Virus record (IMG/VR): IMGVR_UViG_3300029448_000427
Location: 322-24,280 of that record
DNA length: 23,959 nt
Strand: one strand, 5' to 3'
Source of the DNA: a virus
Shown: positions 6,628-12,900 of the stretch, piece after piece
Numbering within the stretch: the first letter of the stretch is position 1
How the letters are laid out: every line of letters starts with the position of its first letter
Notes under the pieces: model-generated
Database searches by the model: none
What the model was told of the DNA's origin: nothing
Seen by the model: only the letters and a program-made list of their open reading frames with translations
Translations under genes and position numbers: made by a program

Positions 6628-6785
6628 CAGCATTTCCTTTCCAAATATGAAATCAGGAGAAGCACACGGTCATACGCACTCAACTGCGTCTCAAAACCAT
6701 CGACCATGTAGTTGTCCTTGTGTTCATCAGGCATGACCTCAAGCTGGTGCTTGAGGTCATAGGCGAGGGTCAGTTCTTCAATCAT
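6627..6785 (-). CDS. hypothetical 52-aa helical protein
   Basis: The product is a 52-aa, probably all-helical protein (MIEELTLAYDLKHQLEVMPD to LLLISYLERKC). The ATG at 6785 has GGGAGG at good spacing and overlaps the upstream gene by 8 nt, so the longer in-frame ORF is rejected. Codons for YDLKHQLEVM form a perfect 12-bp inverted repeat (6733-6760), which would fold as a strong hairpin in the mRNA. The stop overlaps the next ATG. Function unknown. Confidence 0.65.
   Translation of the reverse strand: MIEELTLAYDLKHQLEVMPDEHKDNYMVDGFETQLSAYDRVLLLISYLERKC
6733..6760 (-). repeat. perfect 12-bp inverted repeat inside a small gene
   Basis: On the plus strand ATGACCTCAAGC is followed by a TGGT loop and its exact complement GCTTGAGGTCAT. 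It sits fully within the coding sequence of the 52-aa gene and is palindromic in both DNA and RNA. No U-tract follows, so it is not an ordinary terminator. Confidence 0.85.
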
Positions 6786-6987
6786 TGGCGTCCTCCCATT
6801 CATCCTTGGGCATGATGGATGTCTCGCCATCACAGTCGTGACACCACTTGTCCACGCCGCCCTCTTCATCGCCGTCGAACCAGCACCCCTGCCAGTTCGC
6901 CCAGAATTTGTTGGTGTGCCAACGCTCACCGCCACACTTCACACAGACGTGCGGCTCTTTCTCGAAGACCCAAAGTGGTTCAGTCAT
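6778..6987 (-). CDS. zinc-ribbon protein, 69 aa
   Basis: The 69-aa product has two CxxC knuckles, CVKCGGERW near residue 15 and WCHDCDGET near residue 48, spaced as in a zinc ribbon, with a Trp-rich insert between them (FWANWQGCW). The start is ATG 6987, supported by GGAG eight bases upstream; a GTG six bases earlier is less likely. It overlaps both neighbours by 8 nt. Such ribbons bind DNA, RNA or partner proteins, but the target cannot be inferred. Confidence 0.75.
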   Translation of the reverse strand: MTEPLWVFEKEPHVCVKCGGERWHTNKFWANWQGCWFDGDEEGGVDKWCHDCDGETSIMPKDEWEDAND

Positions 6988-7165
6988 CGTCACTCTCCGC
7001 CTCTACGAGGATTTCGCCGAACATTTCGGGGCTGATGGTCAGGGTGATTTCGATGTCAGGATCGTATCTTGACGAGAAGCAAACGCAGACCTCTGGATAA
7101 TCGTCGCTGTAGTCGAGGATTTGGAAACCCGTTGCCTGTTCGTCGACGTGAAATGTCATACTCAT
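6980..7165 (-). CDS. hypothetical small acidic protein
   Basis: The 61-aa product (TFHVDEQATGFQILDYSDDY, ending EILVEAESDDD) is acidic with beta-rich character. ATG 7165 overlaps the upstream TGA and has GGGAGG before it. The gene is part of the tightly coupled leftward operon. No family is recognised; the acidity would fit a small inhibitor or DNA mimic, but that is only a thought from charge. Confidence 0.65.
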   Translation of the reverse strand: MSMTFHVDEQATGFQILDYSDDYPEVCVCFSSRYDPDIEITLTISPEMFGEILVEAESDDD

Positions 7166-7692
7166 CACTCACCTCCCTTCACAGCAACGAAGCGACGGCG
7201 ACCAGACAGATCAATGTGAGCCATGCGCGTCTGTATGAACTCACCGAGCAACTTCCTCAGCTCCTTGTTATCACTGGCTCCGTGCCGATACACAAAGCCA
7301 GCACCCTCCATCACGTCTGCCATGTAGCGGCTGACCTCCATGACCATCTCGTCATACAAGTCTGGCTCGAACACTGCGTCTGTCTGCTCAAGCACTGGCA
7401 TCTTGGCCAGCACACTCAGCTTCACATCCAGCACAGGACGCACCGCAGAAGACGGTGTTTGCGCTGACTTGAACTGCTTGATATACTGCTCGCGTGAGGT
7501 TGATGGTTTGGGCGTGTACGTCTTGGCCTTCGACTTGGAAGCAGGCGCACGTTTCGCTGTGGTTGGTTGAACGTGCGTCTGTTTCCTGTCCAGAAATGCC
7601 GGAATGTCTGGCACTTCGCTCTTCGTCTTCACGCCATAGTCTTCCAAGGACTTGTTTGTGATCGAGTCCACGATCTTCTTTGCATCTGACAT
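7165..7692 (-). CDS. hypothetical protein with basic linker, 175 aa
   Basis: The 175-aa product starts at ATG 7692 behind AGGAG. Residues 1-40 are helical and acidic, 40-75 form a Lys/Pro/Thr/Ser-rich disordered linker (KRAPASKSKAKTYTPKPSTS), and 90-170 are a probable helical domain (LYDEMVMEVSRYMADVMEGA, NKELRKLLGEFIQTRM). It is separated by 9 nt from the preceding gene. The pattern of a flexible basic linker joined to a compact domain fits a DNA-associated protein, but no family is recognised. Confidence 0.75.
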   Translation of the reverse strand: MSDAKKIVDSITNKSLEDYGVKTKSEVPDIPAFLDRKQTHVQPTTAKRAPASKSKAKTYTPKPSTSREQYIKQFKSAQTPSSAVRPVLDVKLSVLAKMPVLEQTDAVFEPDLYDEMVMEVSRYMADVMEGAGFVYRHGASDNKELRKLLGEFIQTRMAHIDLSGRRRFVAVKGGE

Positions 7693-7701
7693 ACTTATCT
7701 C

Positions 7702-7980
7702 CTATGCAGCATGGGTTGTCTTGGTACGAAAGAACCCCTCGTGTTCGGGGTTCTTGAAGTGAAAGTATCGGGCGTAGTACGCCCGATGATTGTTTGAGAG
7801 TTTGAACTCACCGCCAGTCTCAATCTCCGTGTGCCACCTGATGCGCTCGAAGATTGCGTTGGCCGAATAGTTCGAGTAGCCACGCTCGATGACATCGAAC
7901 GTGAACTGCTCGAACAACTCGTAGACGTGAGGGTTCTCATTGTGGAACTCCCACCACTTGCGCTTGAGTCCGTCACTCAT
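7702..7980 (-). CDS. hypothetical aromatic-rich protein
   Basis: The 92-aa product starts at ATG 7980, overlapping the upstream stop by 4 nt (ATGA); the GTG 18 nt upstream is less likely. Its sequence (LKRKWWEFHNENPHVYELFE, then GYSNYSANAIFERIRWHTEI, NNHRAYYARYFHFKNPEHEG) is a pattern I have seen in small conserved phage proteins and may be a winged-helix-like or endonuclease-accessory fold, but no name can be given. The 3' part holds two strong inverted repeats (7730-7755 and 7767-7787). Confidence 0.75.
   Translation of the reverse strand: MSDGLKRKWWEFHNENPHVYELFEQFTFDVIERGYSNYSANAIFERIRWHTEIETGGEFKLSNNHRAYYARYFHFKNPEHEGFFRTKTTHAA
7730..7787 (-). repeat. two adjacent strong inverted repeats in coding sequence
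   Basis: AAGAACCCC/GGGGTTCTT (9 bp, 8-nt loop, 7730-7755) is followed 11 bp later by ATCGGGCGTA-G-TACGCCCGAT (7767-7787), a perfect 10+1+10 palindrome. Both lie in the last third of the 92-aa gene, with the second encoding RAYYAR. No U-tract follows on the minus strand, so simple termination is unlikely; protein binding or mRNA stabilisation before the next gene is possible. Confidence 0.8.
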
Positions 7981-8195
7981 ACGAGCCACCCGAACCAACG
8001 CTTCCAGAACGATGGCGTCTCCACCGCCACTGGCTGTGCCACTGGCACGTCTGGCTTGACCTTCGGCGGACGACCACGACGCTTACCGTTGGCTGTCAGC
8101 GTTGGTGTCTTGACCACCGTCAGCTTTGCTTTTGGCGGACGACCTAGACGCTTGCCATTTTTGGACAGGGTTGGCTTCTTTGCTGTTGAACTCAT
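7977..8195 (-). CDS. double AT-hook protein
   Basis: The 72-aa product contains two AT-hook motifs, GKRLGRPPKAK (about 13-23) and GKRRGRPPKVK (about 34-44), inside a tandem duplication of PTL-xx-NGKR-x-GRPPK-x-K. AT-hooks insert the GRP core into the minor groove of AT-rich DNA. The C-terminus (FWKRWFGWLV) is aromatic and hydrophobic and may mediate self-association or membrane contact. The start is ATG 8195 with GGAGG; the longer in-frame ORF is not needed. A nucleoid-binding or host-chromatin-interfering role is likely in general terms; its target is unknown. A candidate gene in another frame overlaps its first half. Confidence 0.8.
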   Translation of the reverse strand: MSSTAKKPTLSKNGKRLGRPPKAKLTVVKTPTLTANGKRRGRPPKVKPDVPVAQPVAVETPSFWKRWFGWLV

Positions 8196-8370
8196 ATTCA
8201 ACCTCCATACATATGCGACGCACCGCGTCGCGGTTGGTGGAACGAACACCTCGTTCCTTCACACGGCGACCCACAGCAATCCAAAAGCTGTAGTGCCACC
8301 CTCTCTGTGGCCACAGTCCACGCCAATGCGTATGAACCGTGACCGACTTGGGTCTGGTTGGCCGCCGCAC
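8083..8370 (-). CDS. candidate overlapping gene, Trp/Arg-rich
   Basis: A GTG-initiated 95-aa ORF begins directly after the VWA gene stop (TGA-GTG) and overlaps the AT-hook gene by 113 nt in another frame. Residues 12-60 look protein-like: HTHWRGLWPQRGWHYSFWIA, then GRRVKERGVRSTNRDAVRRI. This resembles small phage proteins in which a GWHYSxWxA segment precedes a GVxxTxxxAxRR segment. The C-terminal 35 residues, which coincide with the AT-hook frame, look random. It lacks a good ribosome site. It otherwise fills a 175-nt gap that would hold no gene. Confidence 0.4.
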   Translation of the reverse strand: MRRPTRPKSVTVHTHWRGLWPQRGWHYSFWIAVGRRVKERGVRSTNRDAVRRICMEVEYEFNSKEANPVQKWQASRSSAKSKADGGQDTNADSQR

Positions 8371-10308
8371 TCACGAGGCCAACAACTTCGAGTTATCAAT
8401 CTGGAAACGCTCACCGAGCAGGATGCGGCTCAGTTGATCCATCGCCGCGCCAGCCAAGTCCTCTACGCTGCTCACCACCACATACTTGGGATAGAACTGC
8501 TCGACAGAATTGTCTGCGATACCGATGCCGACGACGTCTGTGCCGTCCTTCTCGATGCGGTCAACGACCTTACGCAACTGCTTGTCTTGCGCTTCGGGGT
8601 CTGCATACATGCCGCGATTGCAAGCAGGACTGCCGTCGCTCAGTGTCATAAACACACGACGTCTCTCTGGCCTCGCCTTCAGACGCTCATACGCATACTG
8701 CACAGCCTCGGCATCCGAGTTGTTGCCGCCAGCGCAATCCTCAATGCTGGCAATCGCACCCTTGGCCTCGAACAGACGCTCCTCGAATGTCTTGAACATC
8801 CACATGTCAAGCGGCTCCATACGATTGTAGTGGCCTCCGTATGGGTCCGTGATAGGTGGGTACACAGTGCCACGGCAGTTGCTGAAGCCGAGTATCTCGT
8901 ATGTGATACCAGTCCGATCAATCGCCTCGGCAATGGCAATCGCACACTGCATCGCAATTCCAACTTTGACGCGACGCATCGAACCAGACAGGTCAACCAG
9001 CATGGTGAACGCAGTGTCCATCTCAGCACGGTCATCACGCTGCTTGAACACATTGGGATTGCCGTTGAACGCACCCACCAGACGCCGACTGTCGAGCCGA
9101 CCATCCTCTCGTCCGTAGTCCCAGTCCCTTGCCATCTTGGCTGACAACGCACGTTCCAGCTTGCGCCGCATGACGTTGACCTCGCCAGTCATGGCGGAAA
9201 GCTGGTTGTTATACGACTTGGCTGTCTTTGTTCTCAGCTTGCGCGAGAAGCGCGTCTTGCCAGTGCGGTGATGCCACTCGTCATTTGCGGTAGTGTAAGG
9301 TCTGTAGCTACCATGCGTACCAGACGCACTCGATCTGGCCTCGGCGATCTCCTTGCGGACAATCGTACCGACATCGAAGTTGTCATAGACATCCTCGAAC
9401 TCACCGACACCAGTGACCTCATCGCTACCCTGACGCTCGCGACCACCTTCGCCACCGTCAAAGCTGTTTACTCCAGCTCCCCCGTGATCGTCACCTTCAT
9501 CTCCGCTGGGTTTATCCCCATCACCTTCATCGCCTCGATCATCGCCAGAGCCAGCAGTTTCTTCTTCTCCTCGCTCGTCGTCACCAGCACCACTTCCAGT
9601 TCCGTGTCTGACGTCATCGCCGTCGCCACTATCCCCTTTACAGCGGCCTCCTTCAGTCTCTTCCTCTTCTTCTGGGTCGCGATAGTCTCCATCTCGTATC
9701 TCCTTCTCAACAATCTTGGCTAGGGTGATGACGTCTGCGGTGTCCTTGCATCCGTCCAGTGAAGCAATCCACTTGGGCAACTGCCGCTGTATGTCTTCGG
9801 GCAGCATGTCGATGCACTCTTGGCTCAGACCGCCGTAGTCCCTGCGGCCCTCCCATGTCAGTGCAACTGCGGTGATGAACTTGTCATCGCCCAGACGTGG
9901 ATCGTCTGGCTTGATGCTGTTCAAGAACTCCTTGTTGACCGCAGTCGACACGGCCTTGAGGTTCTCGGCTGCACCTGGGTACTCGTCGATGACACGACGC
10001 TCCAGCCAGACGTCTTCCAATGCGTTGTGGACCCCGCGCAGCAGCTTGTTGTCACCGCACTCCTCCGCAAACGTCTTGAGCGCACGGAAGTCTGTGTGCC
10101 TGACATGCCCAGCTTCGTGGTCAACGTAACCGCGCATGATGTCTTGCTCTTTGTCACTCACGTCAGCGTTGTGATCCAACGTGGGCAGGATGATGGTGGA
10201 GCCGTCAGTCGCGGCTCCATCACCTTGGAACACGACATTGATGTCGTGCTTGCGTCCGAAGACGCTCGAAGTCTTGCCAATCTCGTGGCTGAAAAGATGT
10301 CCTTTCAT
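8371..10308 (-). CDS. CobT-like protein: HEAGH zincin-like N-terminus, acidic linker, VWA domain
   Basis: This 645-aa protein resembles the CobT/VWA partner of MoxR-type AAA+ ATPases. The N-terminal part has YVDHEAGHVRHTDF (HEAGH at 64-68) and then NALEDVWLE (95-103), the zinc-binding helix plus downstream Glu/Asp pattern of gluzincin-like peptidases. Residues about 210-305 are an extreme Asp/Glu/Gly linker. The C-terminal 200 residues are a von Willebrand A domain with MIDAS DLSGS (439-443) and TLSDGS (Asp558). In CobNST such proteins help insert cobalt into a corrin ring; in other systems they serve as substrate adaptors for MoxR ATPases. GGGAG precedes the ATG. It follows the CobS-like gene by 10 nt. 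With no CobN gene in view, a role in protein or complex remodelling is at least as likely as chelation. Confidence 0.85.
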   Translation of the reverse strand: MKGHLFSHEIGKTSSVFGRKHDINVVFQGDGAATDGSTIILPTLDHNADVSDKEQDIMRGYVDHEAGHVRHTDFRALKTFAEECGDNKLLRGVHNALEDVWLERRVIDEYPGAAENLKAVSTAVNKEFLNSIKPDDPRLGDDKFITAVALTWEGRRDYGGLSQECIDMLPEDIQRQLPKWIASLDGCKDTADVITLAKIVEKEIRDGDYRDPEEEEETEGGRCKGDSGDGDDVRHGTGSGAGDDERGEEETAGSGDDRGDEGDGDKPSGDEGDDHGGAGVNSFDGGEGGRERQGSDEVTGVGEFEDVYDNFDVGTIVRKEIAEARSSASGTHGSYRPYTTANDEWHHRTGKTRFSRKLRTKTAKSYNNQLSAMTGEVNVMRRKLERALSAKMARDWDYGREDGRLDSRRLVGAFNGNPNVFKQRDDRAEMDTAFTMLVDLSGSMRRVKVGIAMQCAIAIAEAIDRTGITYEILGFSNCRGTVYPPITDPYGGHYNRMEPLDMWMFKTFEERLFEAKGAIASIEDCAGGNNSDAEAVQYAYERLKARPERRRVFMTLSDGSPACNRGMYADPEAQDKQLRKVVDRIEKDGTDVVGIGIADNSVEQFYPKYVVVSSVEDLAGAAMDQLSRILLGERFQIDNSKLLAS

Positions 10309-10318
10309 GTTCGTCTCC

Positions 10319-12187
10319 CTATTTCAGAACTCGGTTGCCGATGCCCTTGAGCACCGCTTTGTCTTGCGTGGTACACGCATTGAGAATGGTCATGTCGAAC
10401 GCCATGTCGATTGCCTTGGTCTCGTCACCAACCATGTCTGTGAACGCCACAATCGCTTGGGCGAACGCCATGAAGTTGCGTGGCGAGATAGGCTGTAAGA
10501 CCTTGGCGTTCGTGAACGCTTCAAGATGCTCGGTGATGTACTTGCCCACCTTGTCAAGCGTGTCTGCCTTCAGCTTGTGCTGGCTCTCAATCAGCTTGCG
10601 ACGCTCGGTGGACGTCATGTATGGGACATGCACGAACGTCTTGAACCTGTTGAGAAACGCTTGCGATTGGACCCTCGCACCCTGATACATGCCGAACTCA
10701 TCGCCTTGGCCAACGGTGTTGGCTGTAGCGAAGGCGCGGAACATCGGGTGTGGCTTGATGAGACGGCCACCATCCTCTGTCAGCAACAGGCCGTTGCCCT
10801 CCAGAGCACGTTGCATCACATAGCTGACGTCAGCCCGAATGAAGTCGCACTCGTCAAAGCAAGCAATGCACGGTGTCTGCAACATCTGCGGCAGAATACC
10901 CTCAACGAACGTAGATGCAGTCGCACCGCCATCGTTCACGAGTGTGTCACGACCCAGCAAGTCAGCGCGGCTGATCTCGCTGTCGAAGTTGACACGCAAG
11001 AACGGAAAGCAAGTGAAGGCGGCAACCTGTTCGAGCAGGGTGGTCTTGCCACAGCCTGTGTGACCGTGAAGCCACTGCGGCTGGTTGGTAACGATGGAGT
11101 ACAGAACCATCGTCAACTGGTCCTTGCGGAAGATGTAGCTGTCATCACGCGTTGGCACGAGAGGATGCGGTGCGTCCCACTCCCACACAGGTATCTTGAA
11201 CTCCAAGCCCTTGCGCTTGATACCAGTGAAGCCAAAGACATCAGCCGCAACCTTGAGCCTGACCTTGCCAGACGGATACGCACCAGACGCAGCCGCTGGA
11301 GCAGATGCAGATGCCATCATCGAAGCCTCTGCCTCCGCCTTGGCTTGCGCCTCGGCAATCTTCTCAGACGCGCCGTTGATCTCCTCGATCAGCGTAGCAA
11401 TCGGTGGCAGCTTGGCGTTCTTGAGTGCGAGGTCAATGAGCGAAGACTCCGCACCTGCTGGCACTGTGTACTTGGTTGCCGTAGGCTCTGCTTTCGGTTT
11501 TGGCGCGGCATCGTCGAACTGCAACTCGGTCATCGCGATGGCATTTTTGACACGCTCTGGCAACTCCGAGTACGCAGAAATCTCAAATGCACCACGCAGT
11601 CCGACCATGTTCTGAGCCGCATCACACTTGCCATTCCACTCTTCAATCGAGTGATATTTACGCATGGCTGAGAAAGCATCGTCCGAGGATACCCCGCACC
11701 GCTCGACAACGTGGTCGTGTATGTCGATGATGTCCTGCAAGCCGAATGTCTCTGGCGCATAAGCAACGGTTGGCAAGAACTCGGCATCACCCATGACGGC
11801 GGCGTTGTTGGCGGCCACCATCTCGGATGTGAGTTTGTTCGGACGCCCGAACGCATAGCCAGACTTGCTTGTGGGCGAGGCTGTGCCGTCAGTGGCTGGG
11901 CTGCGAATTGCCTCAGTCACCTCATTCCACTTGACTGAACCCATGCAAAGAGCCGTCAGCGTGTCGAGGTCGAGCGCATCACGAATAGCAGACCACGTTG
12001 GCCTAACCTTCATCTGATGTGGCTCGTCACCGCAGATGGGTGAGCGTTCGATAAGCGCAGCTAGGTTTGTGAGCCGTGCTTTAACCTCAAGTATCGGCGA
12101 GACCAGCTTGCGAAGCTCGGCTCGTGTGGCGGAATAGCCTCCGAGGCCGTATGCCTTGCGGAGGTCGTCTGTGGTTGGTTTAGTCAT
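10319..12187 (-). CDS. CobS/MoxR-like AAA+ ATPase
   Basis: This 622-aa protein carries a C-terminal AAA_5/MoxR-type ATPase domain: Walker A GHTGCGKT (375-382), Walker B CIACFDEC (440-447, acidic pair Asp445-Glu446), a sensor-1 ATAN (487-490), and an Arg-finger candidate in FLNRF (Arg514). The same order is found in CobS, the ATPase of the aerobic cobaltochelatase, but CobS is about 330 aa, whereas here the first 310 residues are an additional helical region ending in an Ala-rich coiled segment (AEAQAKAEAEASMM). The start is ATG 12187 with AGGAG; an in-frame TTG nine bases upstream is too close to that site. It pairs with the VWA gene 10 nt downstream; such ATPases form hexameric rings that act through their VWA partner. 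Confidence 0.9.
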   Translation of the reverse strand: MTKPTTDDLRKAYGLGGYSATRAELRKLVSPILEVKARLTNLAALIERSPICGDEPHQMKVRPTWSAIRDALDLDTLTALCMGSVKWNEVTEAIRSPATDGTASPTSKSGYAFGRPNKLTSEMVAANNAAVMGDAEFLPTVAYAPETFGLQDIIDIHDHVVERCGVSSDDAFSAMRKYHSIEEWNGKCDAAQNMVGLRGAFEISAYSELPERVKNAIAMTELQFDDAAPKPKAEPTATKYTVPAGAESSLIDLALKNAKLPPIATLIEEINGASEKIAEAQAKAEAEASMMASASAPAAASGAYPSGKVRLKVAADVFGFTGIKRKGLEFKIPVWEWDAPHPLVPTRDDSYIFRKDQLTMVLYSIVTNQPQWLHGHTGCGKTTLLEQVAAFTCFPFLRVNFDSEISRADLLGRDTLVNDGGATASTFVEGILPQMLQTPCIACFDECDFIRADVSYVMQRALEGNGLLLTEDGGRLIKPHPMFRAFATANTVGQGDEFGMYQGARVQSQAFLNRFKTFVHVPYMTSTERRKLIESQHKLKADTLDKVGKYITEHLEAFTNAKVLQPISPRNFMAFAQAIVAFTDMVGDETKAIDMAFDMTILNACTTQDKAVLKGIGNRVLK

Positions 12188-12226
12188 GTCTGGCAATCTC
12201 CTTGTCCAGTGTGAGGTTGACGAGGT

Positions 12227-12297
12227 CAGACACCTTTGGTTGTGTATAACCTCTTAGACAACGCATAGTCAACAACTTACGGTGTGTAAGGTGTCTG
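12227..12297. repeat. 10-bp perfect inverted repeat bracketing the ATPase promoter
   Basis: CAGACACCTT at 12227-12236 and AAGGTGTCTG at 12288-12297 are exact complements, 51 bp apart, and flank the promoter of the CobS-like gene. The same 10-mer is present once more at 1863-1872, with close variants at 1852-1861 and 1777-1786. The arrangement fits two operators around one promoter, a geometry suited to looping. The binding protein is unknown. Confidence 0.6.
12243..12272 (-). promoter_or_regulatory. sigma70-like promoter of the CobS/CobT-like operon
   Basis: On the minus strand, TTGACT (12267-12272) is followed after 18 nt by TATACA (12243-12248); a 17-nt register would give TTATAC. It lies about 55 nt upstream of the ATPase start and just after a strong terminator, the expected position for a fresh promoter. 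The -35 matches the consensus at 5 of 6 positions and the -10 (TATACA) at 4 of 6. Confidence 0.6.
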
Positions 12298-12315
12298 CGT
12301 ATGCGTGAATTGGGT

Positions 12316-12351
12316 AAAGAAAAACGCCGCTGACGTTGCCGTCTGCGGCGT
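12316..12351 (-). terminator. intrinsic terminator upstream of the ATPase operon
   Basis: On the minus strand a stem ACGCCGC/GCGGCGT (7 bp), one mismatch, and GACG/CGTC (4 bp) around a 4-nt loop is followed by TTTTTCTTT. This would end leftward transcription from the 12.4-13.7 kb genes before the ATPase operon promoter. It falls inside a short Arg-rich ORF (12180-12374), which I therefore do not accept as a gene. Confidence 0.85.
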
Positions 12352-12370
12352 CTGGCTTGATTTGATTTGG

Positions 12371-12466
12371 TCATGGCTGTTGTCGTTGCCCTCCTGCGTT
12401 GAATGTGAAACGAGACATAGCAAGACCAAGTCGTTCAGCAATTTGCCGAACAACTGGTCTCACCAT
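12371..12466 (-). CDS. possible 31-aa peptide gene
   Basis: A minimal ORF starts at ATG 12466 behind AAGGAACTTTA and ends in TGA at 12371. The peptide starts MVRPVVRQIAERLGLAMSRF and resembles half of a helix-turn-helix. It follows the 136-aa gene by 9 nt and is followed by the terminator. It may be an unrecognised small protein or merely a leader; the leader sequence AAGGAACTTT also occurs before another ATG at 13833-13845. Confidence 0.3.
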   Translation of the reverse strand: MVRPVVRQIAERLGLAMSRFTFNAGGQRQQP

Positions 12467-12475
12467 TAAAGTTCC

Positions 12476-12886
12476 TTAAACCGTGGCCGTGTGTGGGGCT
12501 TCTGGTTCCTCGCACGACGTGATTGGTTCTTCGTCGTCATCGCACACGACGTCCCAAATCTCGAAACTGGAATCGTCGTATCCCCAGCCGCCCTTTTCGG
12601 GTTCGGTGACGGTCATCTCGTGGTCGCCCAGCTCTTTGGCTTCGTGCTCGTCCGCCGCCCAGAACTCCTTTTGGTACTCGGTTGTCATGGTCGCGAACAC
12701 GGTGAACCGCTTGCACTTGACGACACGCAGTTCGAGCGATGGATCATCTTTGATCGCCTCGGCCATCTCGGCATTGGCTTCGGCCTCGGTGTCGAACATG
12801 CACGGGCGTCTGACGTTGTCGTCTCCTGTGACGCCCCAGACGTTGAGCCAGTCGTTGAACTCGGTGAGTGTTTGAACTACATACAT
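12476..12886 (-). CDS. hypothetical acidic protein with F-x-TEAEA motif
   Basis: The 136-aa product starts at ATG 12886 behind AGGAG; the long upstream in-frame extension overlaps two real small genes and is rejected. It begins MYVVQTLTEFNDWLNVWG and continues MFDTEAEANAEMAEAIKDD, a layout like that of the 81-aa protein at 5009-5254. Two further strand-rich segments (FTVFATMTTEYQKEFWAADE, GWGYDDSSFEIWDVVCDDDE) look like a repeated small beta/alpha unit, and the tail is very acidic. Function unknown. Transcription probably ends at the terminator at 12316-12351. Confidence 0.75.
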   Translation of the reverse strand: MYVVQTLTEFNDWLNVWGVTGDDNVRRPCMFDTEAEANAEMAEAIKDDPSLELRVVKCKRFTVFATMTTEYQKEFWAADEHEAKELGDHEMTVTEPEKGGWGYDDSSFEIWDVVCDDDEEPITSCEEPEAPHTATV

Positions 12887-12900
12887 GAGCGTAGTCTCCT

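Noticed and set aside
7831-9144. 437-aa plus-strand open frame
   Set aside because: Antisense to the VWA gene, the AT-hook gene and neighbours; it has no conserved motif or ribosome site.
10526-11671. 381-aa plus-strand open frame
   Set aside because: Antisense to the ATPase gene, whose motifs are clear; open only because of codon bias.
8371-12187. Direct assignment as cobalamin biosynthesis genes cobS/cobT
   Set aside because: The domains match, but the N-terminal extension and absence of cobN in view do not justify naming the pathway.
12180-12374. 64-aa Arg-rich ORF on the minus strand, overlapping the ATPase start
   Set aside because: Its Arg run is the coding translation of a strong intrinsic terminator, its ribosome site is too far away, and the ATPase promoter lies inside it.
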